In this document: in pieces, positions 7,029-14,563 of the stretch
Layout: each line of letters starts with the position of its first letter
How positions within the stretch are numbered: position 1 is the stretch's first letter
Source of the DNA: Pseudomonas sp. UBA5782
Lineage (GTDB): Bacteria > Pseudomonadota > Gammaproteobacteria > Pseudomonadales > Pseudomonadaceae
Reading direction: 5' to 3'
NCBI GenBank assembly: GCA_002418465.1
Contig: DIEE01000092.1
Coordinates: forward strand, 419-20,518
DNA length: 20,100 nt
The notes under the pieces: model-generated
Databases searched by the model: none
What the model was told of the DNA's origin: nothing
What the model saw: only the letters and a program-made list of their open reading frames with translations
Translations under genes and position numbers: made by a program

Positions 7029-7120
7029 GACCGTAAAAATCTTGATCCTTTCTCGGAGGCGTCATCGGGCGGGTGAGTGACATGATGCCGAGCCTATGGC
7101 CCAGCGAGTCATGACTTTGG

Positions 7121-7150
7121 AAAACCGCGCCGACTCTCGAACGCTCGGCG
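7121..7150 (-). terminator. Probable terminator of the diguanylate cyclase gene
   Basis: Read on the minus strand, CGCCGA and TCGGCG (7150-7145 and 7133-7128) form a 6-bp stem with an 11-base loop. CGGTTTTCC follows, so a short T-run is present about 30 bases after the cyclase stop codon. Confidence 0.55.
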
Positions 7151-7179
7151 ATGACCCAGGAGCGGAGCCGGCCTGAAGC

Positions 7180-8769
7180 TCAGCACTCGACCGGGTAAAC
7201 CCAGGCTCCGCTCGATACTGATACCTGTACCCGGTTGCGTCCCGATTTCTTCGCGTCGTAAAGGGCTTCATCGGCGGCTTTCAAGGCACCCGCAGCGTTA
7301 CCGTGAATACCAGACCAGTAAGCGACGCCCAAGGAAATTGTGATCCGTCCTGCTCCAGGCATGAAAGCCTCTTCGACTACACGACGTAAGCGTTCGGCGA
7401 CCATTTCTGCAGTCTCGACGCTCGTTTTCGGAAGCAGGATCAGGAATTCCTCCCCTCCCGTCCGACATGGAAAATCTGCCGATCGTGAGCACTCCTGGAT
7501 GAGCTGCGCCAGCTCGCGAAGCACAAGATCGCCGATATCGTGGCCATATGTGTCGTTTACACATTTGAAATGATCGATATCGAGAGCGATTACCGAGAAG
7601 GGACTGCTTTTTATCTCGCAGTGCTTCAGCATCAGATCAAGCCCCCGGCGATTGCTCAGTCCGGTCAGTGGATCGGTCTGCACTTCCTGCCTGAGCTCTC
7701 CGATTCGTTCGTGTATCAATCGCAGGCCGAGCAACATGGCACGCTTGAGTTCGAGCGATTCAAAATACCAGGCACTCACTTTGGCGATTCGCTCCTGGGT
7801 TGCCGATTCGTTCATACGCTGAGCGCCCTGCGCCATTTGCCTGAGTGGCAGCGAAATACGCCGGGCAATCCACCAGATAAACGCAAAGCTGAATATGGCG
7901 AACGGCATGGTTTTCAAGATGACATCCAGCAGGAGCCGATTCAGCGGTTGAAGCGTTACATCGACCGGACGCTGTGCAACTACGCCCCACCCAACGGACT
8001 GGGCGGTCGCAAAACCCGCGAGCATATCCAAGCCCTTGCTGTTGATAACACGCTGCTTCCCGTCACTTTCATTGGCCATCCTGTCTATCAACGCATTGCT
8101 TCCCACAACGGAGCCTATTCGACTGGAGTCCGGGTGATAAAGAAGGCGACGATTACGATCTACCACGTACAGATAGGAGCCATCGCTGTAGAAGTGATTG
8201 CTCAGCAGCTGTTGAAGAATATTGTCCTGTTTCAGATAAAGCGTACCGCCCACATAACCGAGAAAACTCCCTTCGCTGTTTATTATCGGGTGGGAAATGA
8301 ACACTACAAGATTATGTGCAGCGGATAAGTAGGGACTGGAAACAACCGGTGTTCGGCTATGCAATGCTATTCGAGAGCCATCTGACTCCAGCTTCTGACC
8401 CAATAGGTCAAGTGTCGCGGGCGCTATCGCTCGAACGATACCGTCCTTGTCGACTACCGCTACGGAATTGAAACTGGCTGTTTGTTCGAGCAGCCTCTCG
8501 GCTTCCTGCTTCAGAAAGCCCTGATTATCGAACGAGCGGCCCTGCAGCCGGGCGCTGAAGCCAAGTTGCTGAATAGCGGATCGGAAGTATATCTCTGCAC
8601 TCCCAGCCAGCTTGGCAGCATAAGCATGATTAGACTCGAGAGTATTATTGATAAGTAAACTTCGATGGACGTCGTAGCTTGCATAGAAGCTGCTCGCCAG
8701 CATGACCAACGCGGTGAGAGCGGACAAGGAGACGATAAGTCCGCCCAGCTTCATACGAGTATTTCGCAA
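7180..8769 (-). CDS. Membrane diguanylate cyclase (dCACHE-GGDEF)
   Basis: The 529-residue protein makes c-di-GMP from two GTP. A first membrane helix (about 9-31) and a second (about 283-302, FAFIWWIARR) bracket a periplasmic dCACHE-like sensor domain (about 35-280; SVAVVDKDGIVRAIAP, YLYVVDRNRRLLYHPD). A HAMP-like linker and coiled helix follow, then a GGDEF domain (about 365-520; DPLTGLSNRRG). The active-site motif is GGEEF (438-442), with Asp397 and Asn405-Asp406 also in place. An inhibitory I-site RxxD (Arg429-Asp432) lies five residues before GGEEF, so product inhibition is expected. The first codon appears to be TTG at 8769, with AGGA seven bases upstream; an in-frame ATG at 8754 has none. 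GC is low for this chromosome. The periplasmic ligand is unknown. Confidence 0.94.
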   Translation of the reverse strand: MRNTRMKLGGLIVSLSALTALVMLASSFYASYDVHRSLLINNTLESNHAYAAKLAGSAEIYFRSAIQQLGFSARLQGRSFDNQGFLKQEAERLLEQTASFNSVAVVDKDGIVRAIAPATLDLLGQKLESDGSRIALHSRTPVVSSPYLSAAHNLVVFISHPIINSEGSFLGYVGGTLYLKQDNILQQLLSNHFYSDGSYLYVVDRNRRLLYHPDSSRIGSVVGSNALIDRMANESDGKQRVINSKGLDMLAGFATAQSVGWGVVAQRPVDVTLQPLNRLLLDVILKTMPFAIFSFAFIWWIARRISLPLRQMAQGAQRMNESATQERIAKVSAWYFESLELKRAMLLGLRLIHERIGELRQEVQTDPLTGLSNRRGLDLMLKHCEIKSSPFSVIALDIDHFKCVNDTYGHDIGDLVLRELAQLIQECSRSADFPCRTGGEEFLILLPKTSVETAEMVAERLRRVVEEAFMPGAGRITISLGVAYWSGIHGNAAGALKAADEALYDAKKSGRNRVQVSVSSGAWVYPVEC

Positions 8770-9056
8770 CTGCGAATCCTGAAGTCATGAATAAGACAGT
8801 CGTCCATGACCGGTTTCCGTTAGCGATTGTGGGCAAGCACCGGCAACCTAAGCCATGCGGCAGTTTGCCCCATGCGACGCCATGATCAGACAGCTGTCGG
8901 AAAGACCAGAAAGACAGTTCGTTTTATCTACTGCTGTTGGAATTCAGCTCCAACGAAGTGCACGAAATTCGCGCGACATCGCCGCGAATTCGACCCGCGG
9001 TGAAACCTGTCTATGCGGTTTCGGAACTCCCGCGAGAGGGCTAGCAAGGCCCTGTA

Positions 9057-9083
9057 GGGTGTACAACGTTCAATGGTCCACCC
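9057..9083. repeat. REP-like imperfect palindrome
   Basis: GGGTGTAC (9057-9064) pairs with GTCCACCC (9076-9083) with one mismatch, after TGTA. Extragenic elements of the form GTAGGGTGGA...TCCACC are common in Pseudomonas genomes from general experience; copy number cannot be tested here. A T-run follows at 9085-9088. Confidence 0.45.
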
Positions 9084-9118
9084 CTTTTCTCGATAAACCA
9101 TAGCGAGGCGAGAAAAGG
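9083..9118. repeat. Perfect 10-bp inverted repeat
   Basis: CCTTTTCTCG (9083-9092) and CGAGAAAAGG (9109-9118) are exact reverse complements, 16 bases apart. The left arm abuts the REP-like palindrome. It lies beyond the end of the IclR gene and could act as its terminator, as a protein site, or as part of a compound extragenic repeat. Confidence 0.55.
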
Positions 9119-9168
9119 TCTTCGGTAACCGATCGCCCCCTTGAGCGATAGCCTCCCTCCACCGAAAC

Positions 9169-9927
9169 CTACCTTCCTCCAACCACCCCTTCAATCTCCG
9201 CCCTGCACTGCATCAGAGCCGCTTTCAGCGACTCGAACTGCTCCTCGAAACGCAGCGTCGGGACGGCCAGAGAGAGGGCGTATTGTTCGGTCATGCCACT
9301 GCGCAGGATGACGCCGATGCCGCATACCCCGCGTGCATGTTCCTCGCGGTCGATGGCGAAGCCGTTCGCTCTTGCCTCGCCGAGGTACTGCTTGAGGGTG
9401 GTGAGGTTCGGCGCGCTGGCGGCGGTGCGTTTTTCCAGCTCGATGCCCTGGTAGAGCGTGTCGATCTGCTCGTCCGCAAGGTTCGCCAGCAGGGCCTTGC
9501 CGTGGGCGGTGCAGTGGCAGGGGAAGGCCGTGCCGATGGCCGAGACCACGCGCAGCTCCTGATCGGCGGCGTACTGGTCGACCGAGATCGCGTGCATGCC
9601 GCGGAACACGCAGAGGTCCACGGTTTCGCGGGTTCGCCGGCCGAGGGCTTCGATAAACGGGCGGGCGATGGCGATGACGTCGGTGTGCGCCGATGCCGCC
9701 AGGCGCGCCAGTGCCGGGCCGAGCTTCACGCCGCCCTGCCCGGTGACGACGAACTGCTGTGCCTCCAGCGCGCCGACGATGCGGTGCACTGTGGTTCGCG
9801 GCAGGTTCGCGGCCTTGGCGATCTGGCCGAGGCTCAGGCCCTGCGTTTGGCTTTCCAGCGCTTTCAGCACCGCCGCAGCGCGGGCAATCACCTGTTTGCC
9901 ACCAACGCTCTCGACCTCGTCGCTCAT
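9169..9927 (-). CDS. IclR-family transcriptional regulator
   Basis: The 252-residue protein has an N-terminal winged helix-turn-helix (about residues 12-70; LSLGQIAKAANLPRTTVHRI) and a C-terminal IclR effector domain (about 80-248) with the typical blocks AFPCHCTAHGKALLANL and REEHARGVCGIGVIL. IclR regulators usually bind an aromatic or organic acid and control one adjacent catabolic or transport operon. The start at 9927 is preceded by GGAG six bases upstream on the minus strand. The MFS gene starts divergently 226 bases away and is the probable target. Codon use is high-GC, in contrast to the c-di-GMP genes on the other side of the gene-free stretch. Confidence 0.93.
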   Translation of the reverse strand: MSDEVESVGGKQVIARAAAVLKALESQTQGLSLGQIAKAANLPRTTVHRIVGALEAQQFVVTGQGGVKLGPALARLAASAHTDVIAIARPFIEALGRRTRETVDLCVFRGMHAISVDQYAADQELRVVSAIGTAFPCHCTAHGKALLANLADEQIDTLYQGIELEKRTAASAPNLTTLKQYLGEARANGFAIDREEHARGVCGIGVILRSGMTEQYALSLAVPTLRFEEQFESLKAALMQCRAEIEGVVGGR

Positions 9928-10071
9928 GCTCCACTCCGATTGAACGCCTTTCTGGATGCGGCGCGCAGTTTATCACTGCACGGGAAAATAGCCGGATGGC
10001 GCCCTGCGCGGGTCACCCTCGCCTGCACTTCCTTCAATCCGGCTATTCGTCAGAAGGCATTGCGGTGTCAA

Positions 10072-10138
10072 TCGGAACGCTTGACATCATCCGGCGATCT
10101 TCCGACCATTCATTCCGAACAGCGGTTACATGTTCCGG
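10072..10138. promoter_or_regulatory. Repeated TTCCG(A/G) sites and possible -35 before the MFS gene
   Basis: TCGGAA at 10072-10077 (inverted), TTCCGA at 10100-10105, TTCCGA at 10113-10118 and TTCCGG at 10133-10138 lie within 67 bases. A consensus TTGACA at 10081-10086 sits between the first two, which form an inverted repeat around it; a matching -10 near 10104 is poor. This fits an activator- or repressor-controlled promoter, with the divergent IclR protein as first candidate. Confidence 0.4.
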
Positions 10139-10153
10139 ATACTGGTACAGACT

Positions 10154-11287
10154 ATGACACCCTTGAATCGACTCGGATCGGCCACGCTGCTGACCGTAGC
10201 CTGCCTCACCATCATGGTCGGCTGCGTGATCGTGCCCGGCCTCACCAGCATCAGCCAGGCGCTGGGCGTGCCGGGAATGGCCAGTTGGCTGGTAACGCTG
10301 CCGTCGCTGGGCGTAGTGCTGTTCGGTACGCTGGCGGCGAAGCTGCTGGGGCGGATCGGGCTGCGTAACGGCTTGCGTGTTGGCCTCATCGCCTATGGCG
10401 CGCTTGGCGCAGGCGGCATGTTCCTGCATGGAGAATGGCTGCTGCTGACGGACCGGCTGCTGCTGGGCGCCGCCACGGCGCTGATCATGGCCTCGGGCAC
10501 CGGGCTGATTTCGCATTTCTACAGCGGCAAGCAGCGGCTGGCGATGATCGCCAGACAAGGGATGTCGATCGAACTGGGCGGGGTGATCTTCCTGTTCATC
10601 GGCGGGCTGCTCGCCTCGGCCGGATGGCGGTATCCGTTCCTGCTCTACCTTTTCGCCTGGTTGCTGTGGGGTTGCGTGGAGCTATGGGTACCCGCCGAAT
10701 ACGGCGAGCGGCAGACCTCCGCCGAGGCCACACGCGAGGTGCGGATCTCGCGGCCGCTCTGGCTGGTGTACGTCGCGGCGACACTGTCGATGCTGACCTT
10801 CTTCACGGCGGTGATCAGCCTGCCGCGCCATCTCCAGCAACCGGGGCTGTCCGAGGCGCAGGTGGGCTACTTCCTCTCGTTCGTCTCGCTGGTGGCGGTG
10901 GGCGCCGCCGCGCTGATGCCGAAGGTTTCGTCGCGCTTCGGCGAGGTCGGCACGCTGGTGCGGGCTTTCGTTTTCTACGGCATCGCGCACCTGCTGTTCT
11001 ATCTCGGCGATTCCGTCGGGCTGTACATCTTCGGCGGTCTCTCGCTGGGCATCGGCTTCGGCCTTTCGGTTCCGCTGGTCAACCACATGACCGTCGAACA
11101 GAGCCACGAAATCGACCGCGGACCGCTGCTGGCGTACCTGTCGATGGCGATCTTCCTCGGTCAGTTTCTCTCGTCGCTGCTGGAATTCATGCCGGGCGAC
11201 GGCAAGGCAGTGTTCATGGCGGCGGCGGTCATTGCCGTGCTGGCGAGCGTCACGCTCGCGCGTTGGCATCGCGCCCTGCGCGCCTGA
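10154..11287 (+). CDS. MFS transporter
   Basis: The product is about 377 residues and consists almost wholly of hydrophobic helices with short loops, matching the 12-helix major facilitator fold of inner-membrane secondary carriers. Helix examples are LLTVACLTIMVGCVIVPGL, WLVTLPSLGVVLFGTLAAKL, ELGGVIFLFIGGLLASAGW and LYIFGGLSLGIGFGLSVPL. The LLGRIGLRNGLRVG loop after helix 2 is the MFS motif-A position, and TDRLLLGAATALI the motif-B position (Asp-Arg). A hydrophilic central loop (PAEYGERQTSAEATREVRIS) separates the two halves. The ATG at 10154 is preferred; an ATG at 10130 would add eight residues, and neither has a strong ribosome site. The divergent IclR gene suggests substrate-linked control, perhaps an aromatic or organic acid, but substrate and direction of transport cannot be told. 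Confidence 0.9.
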   Translation: MTPLNRLGSATLLTVACLTIMVGCVIVPGLTSISQALGVPGMASWLVTLPSLGVVLFGTLAAKLLGRIGLRNGLRVGLIAYGALGAGGMFLHGEWLLLTDRLLLGAATALIMASGTGLISHFYSGKQRLAMIARQGMSIELGGVIFLFIGGLLASAGWRYPFLLYLFAWLLWGCVELWVPAEYGERQTSAEATREVRISRPLWLVYVAATLSMLTFFTAVISLPRHLQQPGLSEAQVGYFLSFVSLVAVGAAALMPKVSSRFGEVGTLVRAFVFYGIAHLLFYLGDSVGLYIFGGLSLGIGFGLSVPLVNHMTVEQSHEIDRGPLLAYLSMAIFLGQFLSSLLEFMPGDGKAVFMAAAVIAVLASVTLARWHRALRA

Positions 11288-11329
11288 CGCCGTCACTCTG
11301 CCGCGCAAGCCAGTGGCGACCGCCCGTCG

Positions 11330-11863
11330 TCAGGCAGCGAAGCCGCGCCTCACCGCGTCCAGCCAGGCGGGGTCGAGGCGGGTCTGTTCGGGGTCGAGGC
11401 CGACCTCCTCCATCCGCTGCCGGTGCAGTTCGATCTCCGCCTGCGCCTGGCTGAGGTCGCTGGAGTTGCCGTCCAGCTGATGCATCTGGGTCAGCCCCAG
11501 GTGGTAGAAGCGCAGCAGCTTCATCGCCGCCGGATCGCCTGCAGCGACACCGGCGTCGAGCCGATGCATGAGATTGGTGATGCGCATCAGGCTGCGCTTG
11601 AGGCGCCAGCCGTAGATGCTCGGCGCCAGCCAGGCCTGCGACCAGAAGCGCAGGCGCACCAGCGCCACGCTCAGGCCCAGTCCGAGAGCGACGCCGGCGA
11701 CGTTCCAGCGGAAGTTGTCGCCGCCGCTTTCGCCGAACCCCAGCACCAGCAGTTGCGAGGACAGCATCGCCAGGGCAAGGAACAGCACGGCGATGATCAG
11801 CGTCGCGCGGCGCGTCTGCCGGCGATAGGTTTCGGGGTTCAGCGGTTCGATCTCGAACGTCAC
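11330..11863 (-). CDS. DUF3087-family membrane protein
   Basis: The 177-residue product matches my recollection of DUF3087 proteins, which have no known function. After a short N-terminus (TFEIEPLNPETYRRQTRR) there are two membrane helices, LIIAVLFLALAMLSSQLLVL and NVAGVALGLGLSVALVRLRF, then a cytoplasmic helical tail with SLMRITNLMHRLDAG and LRFYHLGLTQMHQLDGNSSD. The start is set at a GTG (11861-11863) just before the conserved FEIEPL block, with AAGGA about ten bases upstream. Longer in-frame extensions run into the receptor gene terminator and look non-coding. The gene converges with the MFS gene and lies downstream of the receptor operon on the same strand, but a strong hairpin separates them, so it is probably transcribed alone. 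Confidence 0.82.
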   Translation of the reverse strand: MTFEIEPLNPETYRRQTRRATLIIAVLFLALAMLSSQLLVLGFGESGGDNFRWNVAGVALGLGLSVALVRLRFWSQAWLAPSIYGWRLKRSLMRITNLMHRLDAGVAAGDPAAMKLLRFYHLGLTQMHQLDGNSSDLSQAQAEIELHRQRMEEVGLDPEQTRLDPAWLDAVRRGFAA

Positions 11864-11935
11864 GGCGCCGGGTTCCTTGGATGAGCGGATGACAAGCCGC
11901 GCATTATCACCGCTTCGTTCGGGATCGGGTGAAAC

Positions 11936-11970
11936 GGCGCGTCCGCGCCATCGAGCGGAGCGGACGCGCC
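11936..11970 (-). terminator. Terminator of the siderophore receptor gene
   Basis: GGCGCGTCCGC (11936-11946) and GCGGACGCGCC (11960-11970) form a perfect 11-bp GC-rich stem with a 13-base loop, ten bases beyond the receptor stop. On the minus strand it is followed by GTTTC, a short T-run only. Confidence 0.65.
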
Positions 11971-11979
11971 TGTCAGGCT

Positions 11980-14442
11980 TCACCAGTTGAACGACACCGT
12001 GCCCAGCAGCGTGCGCTCCTCGCCCCAGTAGCAGCGCCCGGCGTTGTTGCAGCCGGCCACGTATTCCTGGTCGAAGAGGTTCTTCGCGTTGACCTCGGCG
12101 GACCAGTGCTCGTCGATGCGGTAGCCCACCGAGGCGTCCACCAGGGTCACGTCGCCGGTATCCAGGGTCCCGTACAGCGACGCCGCGGTGTAGGCGAAGG
12201 TGCTGTCGAAATGGCGCACGCCGCCACCGATGTGGAAGCCGCTGAGCATGCCGTCGAGGAAGCGGTAGGTGGCCCAGACCGAGGCCTGGTTGCGCGGCAC
12301 GCCGGTCATCTGGTGGTCCTCGAGCAGCGAGCCGGGGCCGTCCTTGGTGATGCGCGCGTCGGTGTAGGAGTAGGACGCCACCAGGTTGAGGTTCTCGTTG
12401 AGATCGCTGTTCAGCTCCAGCTCCACGCCCTTGGATCGGCTCTCGCCGACCTGGCGGACGCCGCCGGTGATGGCGTCGGCGATCACATCGTCCTCTTTCA
12501 CCAGGTCGTAGACCGAGGCGGTGAACGAGGTATTCCAGCCCTTCGGCTCGAACTTCACGCCCACTTCGTACTGGCGGCTAGTGGTCGGCTCCAGCGGCGA
12601 ATTGCCGTTGAACACCTGCTGGGTGGGAACGAAGGACGTCGAGTAGCTGACGTAGGGCGTCAGTCCGTTGTCGAACTGGTACATCAGGCCGGTCTGCCAG
12701 GTGAAGTCGTGGTCCCAGTAGTCGAAGTCGGCGGCGCCGTTGAGGGTGCCGGCGCGGTTGCGGTACTGGCTGTTGACGTAGTCCTGGCGACCGCCGAGGA
12801 GGAACACCCAGTTGTCGTACTTGCTCTGCAGCTGGCTGTAGACGCCGTACATCTGCTGCTCCAGCAGGGCGTTCTGCACCGTCGCCAGCATGACCGGCGT
12901 GCCGACATAAACCGGATCGAAAATATTGATGGAGCCACCTAGGCCGATATCCCAGTTCTGGTTGAACGAGGTGCGATCGAAGCTTGCTCCCACCAGCACC
13001 GTGTGCTCGAAGTCGCCGGCGTTGAAATGCCCCTCGAACTGGTTGTCCAGCGAATAGACCATGGACTTGTTGTAGCGATCGTAAAAGGAATTGGTAAGCG
13101 TGTTGCCAAAAACGCCGTTGTTCAGGTTGTTCGGCCAGGTTTCCTGGCGATCGATGCGCGACTGCAGGTAGCGCGAGTTCTGGCGGAACGCCCAGGTGTC
13201 GTTGAACTGGTGGCTGAACTCGTAGCCCAGCGACCAGGCCTCGCGCTCGAAATTGTCCCAGTTCGGATTGCCGGTGAAGGCATCCTTGTCGATCTTGCCA
13301 TTGGGGTTGTTCAGCAGCGTGCCGGCGGCGGGATAGCCCAGCTCCAGCTTGGTACGGTCGCGCTGGTAGCTCGACAGCAGGGTCAGCGCGGTGCTGTCGC
13401 TGAAGTTCAGGGTCAGTGAAGGGGCAATGTAGACGCGATCGTCCGGCACCTGGTCGACCTGGGTATCGGCGTTGCGGCCGAGCATCACGATGCGGCCAAG
13501 GACGGTGCCTTCGTCGTTCAGCGGGCCGGAGACATCCACGCCCAGTTGCCGACGATTGTTGCTGCCGTAGCTGAGCTGCACCTCGCCCTGCGGGGTCGCG
13601 GTCGGCTTTTTGCTGACCAGATTGACCACCCCGCCCGGCGTGTTTTCGCCGTAGAGGATCGAGGTCGGGCCGCGGAAGATCTCGGTGCGTTCCAGGCCGT
13701 AGGGCTCGCTGGTGGTGTCGTAGCGGTTGCCCTGCACGCGCAGGCCGTCGCGCAGCAGGCCGTAGCCGAAGTCGGTGGCGAGGAAGCCGCGGATGAAGAA
13801 CAGGTCGCCGGCGAGCCCGTCACCGGCGGCGAACGGCGGCGCGAAGATGCCCGGCACGTAGCCGAGCACCTCGGTCAGGGTCTGCGATTTCTGGTCTTCC
13901 ATGCGCTGACGGGTGACCACCGAGATCGAGCGCGGGGTTTCAGAAAGCGGCGTGCCGGTCTTGCTGCCGGTTTTGCTGAGGATCGCCCTGTAGCCGCTGT
14001 CCCCGGACATGTCATCCGAACCGATACCCGCTCCGGTCACCGTCGCCGGCGCCAGCTGGATCACGCCGCTGGGCGCAATCGGCTGCAGCACGTAGCCGCC
14101 GCTGGCCTGCGGCAGCGCCTGGATGCCGCTGTTCTCCAGCAGACGGGCCAGTGCTTCCGGAATGCTGTAGCGGCCATTCAGACCACGGCTGCTCTTGCCG
14201 GCGGTGAGGTCGTTGTGCCCGGCCAGGTAGATACCGGCCTGGCTGCTGAACTGGTTTAGCGCGGCGCTCAGCGAGCCCGCGGCGATGGCGTACTGGCGTT
14301 CGCCGGCGGCGTCCTGGGTCGTTTGCGCCTGAACCTGGGCGGTGGCCAGAAGCAGCGGCGCGCCGGCGAAAACCGGCAGCGCGATGGCGAGCGCCATGGG
14401 CCGTAGGGCGAAGCGGCGGGCGAGATGGGCAGGCAAGTGCAT
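11980..14442 (-). CDS. TonB-dependent siderophore receptor with STN signalling domain (hydroxamate type)
   Basis: The 820-residue outer-membrane receptor imports a ferric siderophore using TonB energy and signals its presence. A signal peptide is clear (about 1-39, cleavage after VQA). An STN/secretin-like signalling domain follows (about 49-118; YAIAAGSLSAALNQFSSQAG), then a likely TonB box near ATVTG (133-137), the plug (about 163-280; LSETPRSISVVTRQRM, FRGPTSILYGENTPGGVVNL) and a 22-strand barrel ending in aromatic FNW. The tail YVAGCNNAGRCYWGEER resembles the C-terminal Cys-pair loop of FhuA/FoxA/FiuA ferrichrome and ferrioxamine receptors, so a hydroxamate ligand is inferred. The ATG at 14442 has AGGGGA just upstream. 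The FecR-like and FecI-like genes lie upstream in order, making a surface-signalling operon. The gene is intact. Confidence 0.94.
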   Translation of the reverse strand: MHLPAHLARRFALRPMALAIALPVFAGAPLLLATAQVQAQTTQDAAGERQYAIAAGSLSAALNQFSSQAGIYLAGHNDLTAGKSSRGLNGRYSIPEALARLLENSGIQALPQASGGYVLQPIAPSGVIQLAPATVTGAGIGSDDMSGDSGYRAILSKTGSKTGTPLSETPRSISVVTRQRMEDQKSQTLTEVLGYVPGIFAPPFAAGDGLAGDLFFIRGFLATDFGYGLLRDGLRVQGNRYDTTSEPYGLERTEIFRGPTSILYGENTPGGVVNLVSKKPTATPQGEVQLSYGSNNRRQLGVDVSGPLNDEGTVLGRIVMLGRNADTQVDQVPDDRVYIAPSLTLNFSDSTALTLLSSYQRDRTKLELGYPAAGTLLNNPNGKIDKDAFTGNPNWDNFEREAWSLGYEFSHQFNDTWAFRQNSRYLQSRIDRQETWPNNLNNGVFGNTLTNSFYDRYNKSMVYSLDNQFEGHFNAGDFEHTVLVGASFDRTSFNQNWDIGLGGSINIFDPVYVGTPVMLATVQNALLEQQMYGVYSQLQSKYDNWVFLLGGRQDYVNSQYRNRAGTLNGAADFDYWDHDFTWQTGLMYQFDNGLTPYVSYSTSFVPTQQVFNGNSPLEPTTSRQYEVGVKFEPKGWNTSFTASVYDLVKEDDVIADAITGGVRQVGESRSKGVELELNSDLNENLNLVASYSYTDARITKDGPGSLLEDHQMTGVPRNQASVWATYRFLDGMLSGFHIGGGVRHFDSTFAYTAASLYGTLDTGDVTLVDASVGYRIDEHWSAEVNAKNLFDQEYVAGCNNAGRCYWGEERTLLGTVSFNW

Positions 14443-14501
14443 GGAGTCCCCTGAAGCGTTCGATTGTCGAGGTTTTCCTGTAAACCGGACGAAAATCGAA
14501 A

Positions 14502-14530
14502 AGGGGAACCGTCGCGGAGATTTTATTTTC
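14502..14530 (-). promoter_or_regulatory. Possible ECF-sigma promoter of the receptor gene
   Basis: In the AT-richer 121-base gap between the FecR-like and receptor genes, the minus strand reads GAAAAT (14530-14525), 17 bases, TCCCCT (14507-14502). The spacing and the AAAT-type -35 resemble FecI-dependent promoters. This is weak evidence, and a sigma-70 match is not better. Confidence 0.3.
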
Positions 14531-14563
14531 GGCGGGCTGGCGCAGTGGTTTGCCGACACCCTC

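Larger units (their letters stand above)
6824..7179. other. Gene-free stretch between the two c-di-GMP genes
   Basis: No convincing coding frame is seen; one minus-strand frame (6817-7083) has no recognisable domain or ribosome site. The stretch holds the terminator-like hairpin after the cyclase (7121-7150), a 12-bp palindrome with an adjoining hairpin (7005-7028), and two tandem hairpins (6924-6949). It must also hold the promoter of the HD-GYP gene if the two genes are transcribed separately, but I see no good -35/-10 pair. Confidence 0.6.
8770..9168. other. 399-base gene-free stretch with inverted repeats
   Basis: No gene is supported. The right half (about 9040-9150) contains several short inverted repeats, including a GTAGGGTG...CCACCCC element, a perfect 10-bp inverted repeat, CGGTAACCG, and ATCGC-N8-GCGAT (about 9132-9149). 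Open frames here have no domain. The stretch lies between the low-GC cyclase gene and the high-GC IclR gene, so it marks the edge of the low-GC block. It also holds the cyclase promoter region, in which I see no clear hexamers. Confidence 0.6.

Noticed and set aside
7540..8328. Plus-strand open frame of 262 codons inside the cyclase gene
   Set aside because: It is antisense to the dCACHE-GGDEF gene and has no domain or initiation signal.
8928..9194. Minus-strand 88-codon frame overlapping the end of the IclR gene
   Set aside because: It crosses several inverted repeats and the IclR 3' end and has no ribosome site; it is better explained as open sequence within an extragenic repeat.
11929..12942. 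Plus-strand open frame of 337 codons antisense to the receptor gene
   Set aside because: It lies opposite the well-supported TonB receptor, has Val/Ala/Gly/His-biased low-complexity composition typical of antisense frames in high-GC genes, and shows no domain or ribosome site.
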